DNA from: an uncultured Oscillospiraceae bacterium
GTDB lineage: Bacteria > Bacillota > Clostridia > Oscillospirales > Oscillospiraceae
Direction: 5' to 3'
NCBI GenBank assembly: GCA_934553255.1
Contig: CAKTEZ010000010.1
Span: 1 to 51,804, forward strand
Length of the DNA: 51,804 nt
The notes under the pieces: generated by a model
What the model saw: only the letters and a program-made list of their open reading frames with translations
Database searches by the model: none
Told to the model about the DNA's origin: nothing
Program-made: the position numbers and the translations under genes
Shown here: piece after piece, positions 34,054 to 41,215 of the stretch
Layout: each line of letters opens with the position of its first letter
Position numbering within the stretch: the stretch's first letter is position 1

Positions 34054-34260
34054 TCACCCAAGCAGCTCGGCAAGCAGCTCGGCGAAAAACGAGCGCAGCA
34101 CGACCTCGTCCCCGCCGCCCTCGGCGGTGAGAACGCCGTCGCACAGCGGCTCGAACGCCGCGCACCACCAGTTCGTCATCAGCTGCGGCTCAAACGCGCA
34201 CCAGACGAGCGCGCAGAGGAGACCGACCGCGAGGGAAATTTCCAGCTTCGTGTACTTCAT
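34054..34260 (-). CDS. Small hypothetical membrane protein
   Basis: A 68-residue protein starting MKYTKLEISL with one clear hydrophobic segment (about 7-22), several Trp residues and an acidic C-terminal half. Codons are strongly GC-ending like the neighbours, which supports a real gene. I do not recognise the family. Its start lies right after the ispE terminator and has no good ribosome site, so it may depend on read-through from ispE. The frame extends 25 codons upstream through that terminator, which I reject. Confidence 0.55.
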   Translation of the reverse strand: MKYTKLEISLAVGLLCALVWCAFEPQLMTNWWCAAFEPLCDGVLTAEGGGDEVVLRSFFAELLAELLG

Positions 34261-34261
34261 C

Positions 34262-34309
34262 AAAAAAACCGCCCATCTCAAGGATTTTCCTTGAGTATGG
34301 ACGGTTTTT
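34262..34309 (-). terminator. intrinsic terminator after ispE
   Basis: A long imperfect stem around a TTTT loop (CTCAAGGA with TCCTTGAG at the tip, ACCG/CGGT at the base) ends in T7 on the minus strand, starting about 7 bases after the ispE stop. Confidence 0.82.
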
Positions 34310-34316
34310 CCGTTTT

Positions 34317-35174
34317 TCAAACAAATACTGTGCAAAAGGTTTGCAGCGTGCCGCAGCGCAGCGCGTCACACGCGGCTCTGCACGCCGCCTCCTCACGGAA
34401 CAGGCCGAACACCGCGCTGCCCGAGCCGGTCATCGCGGCGCTCTCCGCGCCATGGGCGAGCAGGGCGCGCTTGACCTCCTCGATGCGTGCGCGCTGCCCG
34501 TCGTCCAGCACCTGCTCAAAGACATTTTTGACGCTCGCGCACAGCGCCGCCGCGTCACCGTTTTCCACGGCGGCGAGCATCGCCGCCGTGTCGGGGCGGT
34601 CGGTCAGCGTCACACGGTCCGAGCGCCGAAAGAGCGCGGGCGTGGAGATCGGAAAGTCCGGCTTGCAGACCGCGGCGTAAAGCTTTGGCGCGCGACGCAG
34701 AACGGTCAGCACCTCTCCCCTGCCCTCGGCCAGCTGCGTGCTGCCGCGGACGCAGAACGGCACATCGCTGCCGACGCGCGCGCCGATCTCCTCGAGCCGC
34801 TTGTCCGCGAGCGCGGGCGCGATCAGACCGCGCAGCGCACGCAGCACCGCCGCAGCGTCCGCGCTGCCGCCCGCCATACCCGCCTCGGAGGGGATGCGCT
34901 TGGTGAGCGCGATGCCGATGCCGTCATGACGGTCAAGCGCTTCGCAGAAGGCGCGCGCCGCCCTGACGGCGAGATTGCGCTCGTCGCACGGAAGCTCCGC
35001 GCCCGCAACGCGGCAGGTGATGCCGCTTCCTTCCCCGATCGTCACGGTCACATCGTCACAGAGCGAAACGGTCTGCATGATCATACGCAGTTCATGGTAG
35101 CCGTCGTCCCGCCTGCCTAAAATGTCGAGCGTCAGATTGAGCTTGGCGTAAGCGTACTCCGTCCATCGCTTCAT
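34317..35174 (-). CDS. ispE: 4-diphosphocytidyl-2-C-methyl-D-erythritol kinase
   Basis: A 285-residue GHMP-superfamily kinase that phosphorylates CDP-methylerythritol in the MEP route to isoprenoids. Features: AYAKLNLTLDILGRRDDGYHE at the N-terminus (Lys and His/Asp of the substrate site), the ATP loop PSEAGMAGGSADAA, and the late MTGSGSAVFG motif. The start at 35174 overlaps the stop of the preceding zinc-ribbon gene as ATGA; the longer upstream frame is a shadow in that gene. It is followed by its own terminator. Confidence 0.96.
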   Translation of the reverse strand: MKRWTEYAYAKLNLTLDILGRRDDGYHELRMIMQTVSLCDDVTVTIGEGSGITCRVAGAELPCDERNLAVRAARAFCEALDRHDGIGIALTKRIPSEAGMAGGSADAAAVLRALRGLIAPALADKRLEEIGARVGSDVPFCVRGSTQLAEGRGEVLTVLRRAPKLYAAVCKPDFPISTPALFRRSDRVTLTDRPDTAAMLAAVENGDAAALCASVKNVFEQVLDDGQRARIEEVKRALLAHGAESAAMTGSGSAVFGLFREEAACRAACDALRCGTLQTFCTVFV

Positions 35175-35458
35175 CTTCTCTTTTTCTTGTGCTGTATCTT
35201 TTTCTTCTCCTCCGGCTCCGGCTCGTCGCCGAGCCACGCACCGCAGTGCGGGCAGTGCTTCGGGTTCCCGCGTCCGAGGCTCTCATGGCACTGCGGGCAG
35301 CGGTAGTACAGCCACCACACGAGAATGGACAGCAGCGTCATCGCCAGGCCCAGAAGCCCCAGAAATGTGCTGTCAAAGCCCCACACGCCGACACCGGCGA
35401 CAAACGCGCCGCCGAAGAGAAGAATGTCCTGCCACATTCTGGCCCTTTTATAGTTCAT
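35171..35458 (-). CDS. Small membrane protein with C-terminal zinc ribbon
   Basis: A 95-residue protein with two hydrophobic segments (about 10-28 and 32-50), then CPQC and CPHC, a zinc-ribbon pair, and a Lys/Arg-rich basic tail. Function is unknown; such tails suggest contact with nucleic acid or membrane lipids. AGGAGAG precedes the ATG. It overlaps ispE by four bases, so the two are co-expressed. Confidence 0.8.
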   Translation of the reverse strand: MNYKRARMWQDILLFGGAFVAGVGVWGFDSTFLGLLGLAMTLLSILVWWLYYRCPQCHESLGRGNPKHCPHCGAWLGDEPEPEEKKKIQHKKKRR

Positions 35459-35475
35459 AAAATACTCTCCTATTT

Positions 35476-35505
35476 GAAAAAGCGCCCGCCGAGGGGCGCT
35501 TTTTC
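35476..35505 (-). terminator. intrinsic terminator of DUF1015 gene
   Basis: GAAAAAGCGCCC and GGGCGCTTTTTC (35476-35487 with 35494-35505) follow the DUF1015 stop by about 10 bases on the minus strand. The stem lies just before the ribosome site of the zinc-ribbon gene. Confidence 0.88.
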
Positions 35506-35515
35506 GGTATATCGG

Positions 35516-36799
35516 TCAGCGGATCTTGCGAGCCTCGACATAGTAGCGCTTATCCTGCGCGTGACCCATCGAGAAGGTCTTGCGGGGCAGAACGCCGTCT
35601 GCCATAACGGTCTTGAACAGCTGCTCCTTGCCCATCGCGGGAAGCAGGAAGCCCATGTTGCCCGCCTTGGAGCCGAGTTCACGGGTGACCTCGTCGCCGT
35701 GGATGTAGTCCACCTCGCCGCCGAACTTCTTGAGATACTCGTCGATAAACGCCTGAAGCGTGCCGACCGCGAGCTGCACCTTGGGGTCGGGGACGGTGAT
35801 GAAATCGTCGTGGCCGGCCCAGCAGACCTCAATGGTATGGCCCTCGCCCTTGCCCTCGTGGGTGTTGGGATAGAACTTCTTGAACTCCTCCATGAACTTC
35901 TCATGGTCCACGCCGAAGAGGACGCGGTGGATCGGCTCGAACTGGAGCGCATCGTCGTGGTTATTGACGACCTCAACGAGCGCATAGCGGGCGGGCAGCG
36001 CGAGGTACTCCTCGGGGGTCTTGCCCTTCTTCTGCTCTTCGTAGCAGGCCTTGGCGGTGGCGAGGGAGTGGTTGCCGTCGCCGACCGCGAACAGCAGCGG
36101 CGCCACGCCGGACACGCCATACTTACTCTTCATCGCCTCGTCGGTAGCCAGACCGGCGAGGGCGTCCGCCACGGCGTCGATCTGCGCCGCGGAGAGCTTG
36201 AAGCCCTTGATGTGGCCGCCGTTTTCCATCAGGTCGAAGTCATAGACCTTCTCCATGCCGTCCGCCGCGGCGGTCAGCGGCTCGATGACGGTCTTTGCGG
36301 GGTCGTCGATGAGCAGCATGACATGGGGCAGCTCGATGGGCGCGTTGCGGCGCACGCGGGCGCGCGGGGGGATACGGTCGAGGACCGTACCCTCGGTGGC
36401 GCGGATGAGAGCGCCGGAGCCGGGGGTAAAATCGTACTGATCGAGATCGACCATACCGATCAGGCCGTGGCGGATCTTGCCGTCGCTCTGGCCGCGCTCG
36501 ATATAGACGAGGGAATCCTTGAGCGTTTCAAAGATGTTCTCCTTGAGATACTTGTCCATCGAGGCGTTGATGTCGGCGATGAACTCATCGACATTGGGGG
36601 CCTTCAGGTTGGCCTCGGGCAGAATGAGGCGCAGGGTGGACGGCGCGTCGCCGACGGTCTTTTCCACGCGCTCCCAATACTCCGGCTCGGATGTGAACTG
36701 GTCGCAGGCAACCACGGCCCACTTCTCCATATCGACGCCCTTGTTGGGCAGCAGGATGTCAGAGGGATAGAAGCCGAGCTTACTGAATTTTTCGTTCAT
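35516..36799 (-). CDS. DUF1015 family protein
   Basis: A 427-residue cytoplasmic protein of the DUF1015 family, seen in many anaerobes and often near serine or phosphoserine metabolism genes. Conserved features include the N-terminal YDVV-like segment here as WAVVACDQFTSEPEYWERVE, the RATEGTVLDRIPPRARVR block and AVGDGNHSLATAKACYE with its HSL. Its biochemical role is not established. The ATG at 36799 follows AGGAGG. It has its own promoter and terminator. The 220-base gap to the right holds this promoter and the leader of the divergent DUF378 gene. Confidence 0.9.
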   Translation of the reverse strand: MNEKFSKLGFYPSDILLPNKGVDMEKWAVVACDQFTSEPEYWERVEKTVGDAPSTLRLILPEANLKAPNVDEFIADINASMDKYLKENIFETLKDSLVYIERGQSDGKIRHGLIGMVDLDQYDFTPGSGALIRATEGTVLDRIPPRARVRRNAPIELPHVMLLIDDPAKTVIEPLTAAADGMEKVYDFDLMENGGHIKGFKLSAAQIDAVADALAGLATDEAMKSKYGVSGVAPLLFAVGDGNHSLATAKACYEEQKKGKTPEEYLALPARYALVEVVNNHDDALQFEPIHRVLFGVDHEKFMEEFKKFYPNTHEGKGEGHTIEVCWAGHDDFITVPDPKVQLAVGTLQAFIDEYLKKFGGEVDYIHGDEVTRELGSKAGNMGFLLPAMGKEQLFKTVMADGVLPRKTFSMGHAQDKRYYVEARKIR

Positions 36800-36866
36800 G
36801 GTGTTTCCTCCTGATGTTGGTTGTTGAAGCGGAGCAGCGCCCCGCCTGTTTCGCTGTATCGGTTTG

Positions 36867-36896
36867 ATTATACAATGAACGGCGGGCAAAATGCAA
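36867..36896 (-). promoter_or_regulatory. promoter of DUF1015 gene
   Basis: On the minus strand, TTGCAT (36891-36896), an 18-bp spacer and a perfect TATAAT (36867-36872). Confidence 0.75.
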
Positions 36897-37019
36897 TCCG
36901 TTCCGGCAAATTTTACCTAACATTTTTTCTGTTTTTGCTAAATTTTTTTAGGGTGTATAGATTTTCTTCCGTTTGTCCATACTACACATGACCAACCAAA
37001 CACGATTAGGAGGGATCCC

Positions 37020-37238
37020 ATGGTCATCGATAAAGTCGCGCTGACGCTCACCATCATCGGCGCGCTCAACTGGGGCAGCATCGGCCTGTTCGGCTTCGAC
37101 CTCGTCGCGTTTCTCTGCGGCGGGCAGATGGGTACGGTCAGCCGCGTGATCTACACACTCGTCGGTCTTGCCGGCGTGTGGTGCATCACGATGCTCTTCC
37201 GCGAAACGGAACCCATCGAGGGCGGCGAGCAGGCATAA
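37020..37238 (+). CDS. DUF378 (YuzA-like) small membrane protein
   Basis: A 72-residue protein with two hydrophobic helices and the family signature GALNWGSIGLFGFDLV between them. DUF378 proteins are widespread in Firmicutes and of unknown function. AGGAGGG precedes the ATG. The AT-rich upstream gap carries a weak TATAGA-type -10 box but no convincing -35. A hairpin follows the stop. Confidence 0.9.
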   Translation: MVIDKVALTLTIIGALNWGSIGLFGFDLVAFLCGGQMGTVSRVIYTLVGLAGVWCITMLFRETEPIEGGEQA

Positions 37239-37241
37239 GGA

Positions 37242-37272
37242 AGCGCGGGGGCAGCCGTCCCCGCGCTCCTTT
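37242..37272. terminator. terminator between DUF378 and rqcH
   Basis: AGCGCGGGG (37242-37250) pairs with CCCCGCGCT (37259-37267), followed by CCTTTATT on the plus strand. It lies between convergent genes; the T tract is weak. Confidence 0.65.
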
Positions 37273-37273
37273 A

Positions 37274-39025
37274 TTACTTATGCTTCGCTTCCAGCCGTCG
37301 AACCGTTTCCTCGTCCGGCGTGACATAAACGGTGCGGTAGGTCTCGTAAACGACCTTGCCCGGCTTGGCGTTCGCGGGCTTTTTGACGAATTTGACGCTT
37401 GTGTAGTCCACGGGAACGTTGCTGCCGCCCTGCGCCTGCGAATAGTAGGCGGCAAGCCGCGCCGCTTCGAGCAGGCTCTCGTCGTCATACGCGCCGTCCT
37501 CGGTGCAGAGAATGACATGGCTGCCGTGGATCTTCTGCGTGTGGAGCCAGAGGTCCCGCTTGTCCGCCCTTTTTGTCAGCGCATCGTTCTGCACATTGCT
37601 GCGGCCGACAAAGATACGCAGCCCGCTCGATGAGCGAAACTCACGCGGGGCGATGGGTCTTTCACGCCCCCGCTTTTCCTTCCCGCTGCGGCGGATATAG
37701 CCCGTTTCCTGCAGCTCGCGGCGCAGCTCGGCAAATTCCGGCTCGGTCTGCGCCAGCGCGATCTCGCCCTGCACGCTCTCGAGGTAGTCGCGCTCCGCGG
37801 CGGTCTTTTCGATCTGCTCGCGCAGATGCTTTTCCGCCGTCTTCGCCTTGGTGTAGCGCTTATAGTACTTTGCCGCGTTCTGCTGCGGCGTGAGGAGCGG
37901 ATCGAGCGGAACGTCGATCTCCGCCCCGCTTTCATCGTAGTAATTCTGTGCCGTCAGCCGCGCGGCCCCGCGCTCCATGCGGTAGAGGTTCGCGGTGATA
38001 AGATCGCCGCAGAGCCGCAGCGTGTCGCGGTCCTGCGCGGCGGCGTACTCCTTTTCAAGCATCCCGAGCTTACGCACCGCACGCTCATGCGCGGAGGTCA
38101 CGGTGCGCGTCAGCTCGCGCCCTCGGCGCTGCGCGGCCTCCTGCCGGTCGCGCTCGGTGTAGAAGGCGTCGAGCAGCGCGGAGAAGGTCGGGAAGGTCAT
38201 CTGCACCGTCTCCGCGCCATACTGCGTGATGGGGCAATAGGTGAAATCCACCGGCCTGCCTTCGCGGGAGAGCATCGTCGGTGTGAAGTTATTTTCCTGT
38301 ACGGTATTCGTCAGCCGCTCTATCTCTGCGGCAAGGCGCTCGCAGCCGTCCGCACGGTCGCAGAAGCGGGCGTCCGCCGCGCCAAAGGCGCGCTGCGTCA
38401 GCTCGCGCGCGATGAGCGGCGAAACGCCGAGGCAGCGGTCGAGCAGGAAGCGCTCCACGCTCTCCTCCGCTCCCCCGCCGCAGCGTGCAAGCACCGCCGC
38501 GCCGTCCGGATCGTCGAGCAGCGAGACCTTGTCGAGCGGCGCGGGAAGCCGGTAGTACAGGCCCGGCAGCAGCGCCCGCGCGCCGGAGACCTCAAACTCC
38601 ACGCGGCGCATACAGTCTAAGATGCGGTCGTCCTCGTCCAGCAGGATAAGGTTCGAGCGGCGGCCCATCGCCTCAAGCACCAGTTTCTTCGTGCCGGATT
38701 CGCCCAGCTCGTTGACGTTGCGGATCGTAAAGGTCACAACACGCTCCAGCCCGCTCTGCTCGACATCCGTGATGCGTCCGCCGACGAGGTGCTTACGCAG
38801 CAGCATACAGAACATCGGCGGCTCGGCGGGGTTCTCACGCAGGGCCTCCGTGAGCTGCACGCGCGGCTGGTTCGGTCCCGCGTTAAAGAGCAGGCGCAGA
38901 TTGCCGCGCAGAAGCAGCACGATCTGGTCGCGCGCGGGCTGCTGCACCTTGTCGATCCGCACGCCGAGCAGCTTCTCTTTCAATTCATTTGTCATCGCCC
39001 GCAGGCAGATCGCGTCAAGCGGCAT
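37274..39025 (-). CDS. rqcH: NFACT family protein RqcH (FbpA/YloA)
   Basis: A 583-residue protein matching RqcH, which binds stalled 50S subunits and directs C-terminal alanine tailing for ClpXP degradation. The N-terminal NFACT-N domain begins with LDAICLRAMTNEL and includes MLLRKHLVGGRI; a central coiled coil (about 270-440) and a C-terminal NFACT-R domain (RDLWLHTQKIHGSHVIL) follow. The residue pair used for tRNA binding, usually Asp-Arg, reads Glu94-Arg95 here. The ATG overlaps the end of mrnC by 11 bases, with GGAGG inside mrnC. ClpX and ClpP, the downstream protease, are encoded 20 kb away. Confidence 0.95.
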   Translation of the reverse strand: MPLDAICLRAMTNELKEKLLGVRIDKVQQPARDQIVLLLRGNLRLLFNAGPNQPRVQLTEALRENPAEPPMFCMLLRKHLVGGRITDVEQSGLERVVTFTIRNVNELGESGTKKLVLEAMGRRSNLILLDEDDRILDCMRRVEFEVSGARALLPGLYYRLPAPLDKVSLLDDPDGAAVLARCGGGAEESVERFLLDRCLGVSPLIARELTQRAFGAADARFCDRADGCERLAAEIERLTNTVQENNFTPTMLSREGRPVDFTYCPITQYGAETVQMTFPTFSALLDAFYTERDRQEAAQRRGRELTRTVTSAHERAVRKLGMLEKEYAAAQDRDTLRLCGDLITANLYRMERGAARLTAQNYYDESGAEIDVPLDPLLTPQQNAAKYYKRYTKAKTAEKHLREQIEKTAAERDYLESVQGEIALAQTEPEFAELRRELQETGYIRRSGKEKRGRERPIAPREFRSSSGLRIFVGRSNVQNDALTKRADKRDLWLHTQKIHGSHVILCTEDGAYDDESLLEAARLAAYYSQAQGGSNVPVDYTSVKFVKKPANAKPGKVVYETYRTVYVTPDEETVRRLEAKHK

Positions 39026-39428
39026 CGTTGGCCTCCATCATGAAATTGAACAGTTCGTTGATCCGCTCGTGCCGCCCTTGCAGATAGAGCCAGCCAAAAA
39101 GCGCTTCGAGCGCCGTCGCCTTCTGATACTGCGCGCGGTCGGCGCTGCGGGGAATGGTGTGGACGTTGGCGTTGCGTCCGCGGCGAAACACATCGTGTTC
39201 CTCCTCCGTCAGCTTATCGGTAAGAAGGTCGGCCAGCTCCGCCTGCTTCGGCGCACACACCAGCTCCACCGTCGCGCGGTGGAGTCCCTTGCCCGTCGCC
39301 TTGCCGTGCGCGCACAGATATGTCCGCACCAGCAGCTCGTACACCGCGTCGCCAAGGTGGGCAAGGCCGATGCTGCTGATGGCGCGGATACCGTCGGCAT
39401 CAAGAGTATAGGAAAAATAGTCGGTCAT
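39015..39428 (-). CDS. mrnC: Mini-ribonuclease 3 (Mini-III)
   Basis: A 137-residue RNase III catalytic domain without a dsRNA-binding domain; in Bacillus it matures 23S rRNA ends. The signature LGDAVYELLVR carries the catalytic Asp, followed by RGRNA and the late EALFGWLYL with its acidic residue. GGGAG precedes the ATG. It overlaps rqcH by 11 bases, so rRNA maturation and ribosome rescue genes are coupled. Confidence 0.95.
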   Translation of the reverse strand: MTDYFSYTLDADGIRAISSIGLAHLGDAVYELLVRTYLCAHGKATGKGLHRATVELVCAPKQAELADLLTDKLTEEEHDVFRRGRNANVHTIPRSADRAQYQKATALEALFGWLYLQGRHERINELFNFMMEANDAA

Positions 39429-39458
39429 TTGTTTCTCCCGTCAACTGATATTTTTGCC

Positions 39459-39487
39459 ATTATATCTCTCCTTTGTGCGAAACGCAA
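39459..39487 (-). promoter_or_regulatory. promoter of mrnC-rqcH
   Basis: On the minus strand, TTGCGT (39482-39487), a 17-bp spacer and a perfect TATAAT (39459-39464), about 30 bases before the mrnC ATG. The same bases also form AAAGGAG plus an ATG opening an 11-codon frame (39425-39460) whose stop overlaps the mrnC start, an alternative reading of this stretch. Confidence 0.7.
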
Positions 39488-39556
39488 CGGGAAATCCGCC
39501 CGCTTTCGTTTTCTCACGCTACCGCGCTGCATCGCTACTTTACGAGCAAACAGGGC

Positions 39557-39585
39557 TTGACATTTTCTCCGTGGACTTGTACAAT
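39557..39585 (+). promoter_or_regulatory. promoter of hisS
   Basis: TTGACA (39557-39562), a 17-bp spacer and TACAAT (39580-39585), giving a leader of about 50 nt, too short for a T-box. Confidence 0.82.
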
Positions 39586-39642
39586 AGTTCATTATTGATT
39601 TTGGCACATTCGCACACAGCGATCATTACGGAGGAAAACAGT

Positions 39643-41001
39643 ATGGAACGCATCAAGCCCCGGACACTCTCCGGCTTTATGGAGCTTCTCCCCGCCCAGC
39701 AGCAGCAGATGGAGCGCATCATGGACATTCTGCGCTCGACCTACGGCCGCTACGGATTCACCCCGCTCGACACCCCTATCATCGAGGCGAGCGAGATCCT
39801 GCTCGCCAAGGGCGGCGGCGAGACGGAAAAGCAGATCTACCGCTTCACCAAGGGCGACAGCGACCTTTCCCTGCGCTTCGACCTGACGGTGCCGCTGGCG
39901 AAGTTCGTCGCCCTGCACTACAACGAACTGGCGTTCCCCTTCCGCCGCTTCCAGATCGGCAAGGTTTACCGCGGCGAGCGCGCCCAGCGCGGACGCTTCC
40001 GCGAGTTTTATCAGGCGGATATTGACGTCATCGGCGACGGCGAGCTGGACATCATGAACGACGCGGAGATCCCCGCCATTATCTACGATGTGTTTTCCGC
40101 GATGGGACTCAAGCGCTTCCAGATCCGCATCAACAACCGCCGCGTTCTCAACGGCTTCTACGCCATGCTCGGTCTGACTGACAAAAGCGGCGAGATCATG
40201 CGGACGGTCGATAAGATCGAAAAGATCGGCGCGGACACGGTGCGCGCCATTCTCGTGGACGACGTGCAGCTCACAGGCGAGCAGGCGGACGAGATCCTCA
40301 AGTTCATCGCCATTTCCGGTACGAACGACGAAGTCCTCGCCGCGCTCAGCGGCTACTGTGGCCGCGACGAGCTGTTCGACAAGGGCTATGAGGAGCTTGC
40401 CACCGTCGTGAAGTATCTCGGCGGCTTCGGCGTCCCGCAGGAAAATTTCAAGGTGGACCTCACCATCGCCCGCGGCCTCGACTACTACACCGGCACGGTC
40501 TACGAGACGGCACTGCTCGACTACCCCGAGATCGGCTCGGTCTGCTCCGGCGGCCGCTTCGATAACCTCGCCGAATATTACACCGACCGCAGACTGCCCG
40601 GCGTCGGCATTTCCATCGGCGTAACGCGTCTCTTCTACGTTCTCGGCGAGCAGGGCCTGCTCAACGGCGCGCTCAACACCGCGCCCGCCGACGTGCTGCT
40701 CCTCCCCATGACGGAGGACATGAGCTTCGCCGTCTCTCTCGCCACCAAGCTGCGCGAGCGCGGCCTGCGCGCCCAGCTCTACACCGAGAACAAGAAGTTC
40801 AAGGCCAAGATGAACTATGCCGACAAAACAAAGATCCCCTATGTTCTCTTCCTCGGCGAGGACGAAGTTGCCTCCGGCATCGTCACCTGCAAGGATATGA
40901 TCACCGGCGAGCAGACCAAGGGTACGCCGGAGGAGACCGTCGAGCGTATCTGCGCCGCCATCCGCGAAAAGAATGCGCAGAAGGTCATTGTCGAAAAGTA
41001 A
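39643..41001 (+). CDS. hisS: Histidyl-tRNA synthetase
   Basis: A 452-residue class II aminoacyl-tRNA synthetase that charges tRNA-His. Motif 2 is FRRFQIGKVYRGERAQRGRFREFYQ, the histidine-binding HisA motif RGLDYYTGTVYE, and motif 3 GVGISIGVTRL; the anticodon-binding domain follows at about 345-452. The start at 39643 lies 8 bases after GGAGG; the long upstream frame crosses the promoter and is rejected. Gene is single, with its own promoter and terminator. Confidence 0.97.
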   Translation: MERIKPRTLSGFMELLPAQQQQMERIMDILRSTYGRYGFTPLDTPIIEASEILLAKGGGETEKQIYRFTKGDSDLSLRFDLTVPLAKFVALHYNELAFPFRRFQIGKVYRGERAQRGRFREFYQADIDVIGDGELDIMNDAEIPAIIYDVFSAMGLKRFQIRINNRRVLNGFYAMLGLTDKSGEIMRTVDKIEKIGADTVRAILVDDVQLTGEQADEILKFIAISGTNDEVLAALSGYCGRDELFDKGYEELATVVKYLGGFGVPQENFKVDLTIARGLDYYTGTVYETALLDYPEIGSVCSGGRFDNLAEYYTDRRLPGVGISIGVTRLFYVLGEQGLLNGALNTAPADVLLLPMTEDMSFAVSLATKLRERGLRAQLYTENKKFKAKMNYADKTKIPYVLFLGEDEVASGIVTCKDMITGEQTKGTPEETVERICAAIREKNAQKVIVEK

Positions 41002-41065
41002 GGCCGACGCTCTGTTTCAGGGGTTTGGGCAAAGAGCGGAAAATGTCTAATTTTTCTTGATTTTC

Positions 41066-41097
41066 GGGAGTCAGGCACAGCCTGGCTCCCTTTTATT
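41066..41097 (+). terminator. intrinsic terminator of hisS
   Basis: GGGAGTCAGGC and GCCTGGCTCCC (41066-41076 with 41080-41090) followed by TTTTATT, about 65 bases after the stop. Confidence 0.88.
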
Positions 41098-41215
41098 CAC
41101 AGTTTTTTGATGTTTTCCTTATTCCATTTTTGCGCCGCTTGTGCTATATAGTAGGTGTTGAGTTTTCTGCTTTGGCGCGCTGCGCCGGACGCATCACGAT
41201 ACAGGAGGTCTGCCT

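Noticed and set aside
39425..39460. 11-codon leader peptide before mrnC as a separate gene
   Set aside because: Its start codon overlaps a perfect TATAAT box with a correctly spaced -35, so transcription most likely begins downstream of it. Kept only as an observation.
39586..39642. T-box riboswitch upstream of hisS
   Set aside because: The leader is only about 50 nt, far too short for a T-box, and has no TGGNACCGCG-like sequence.
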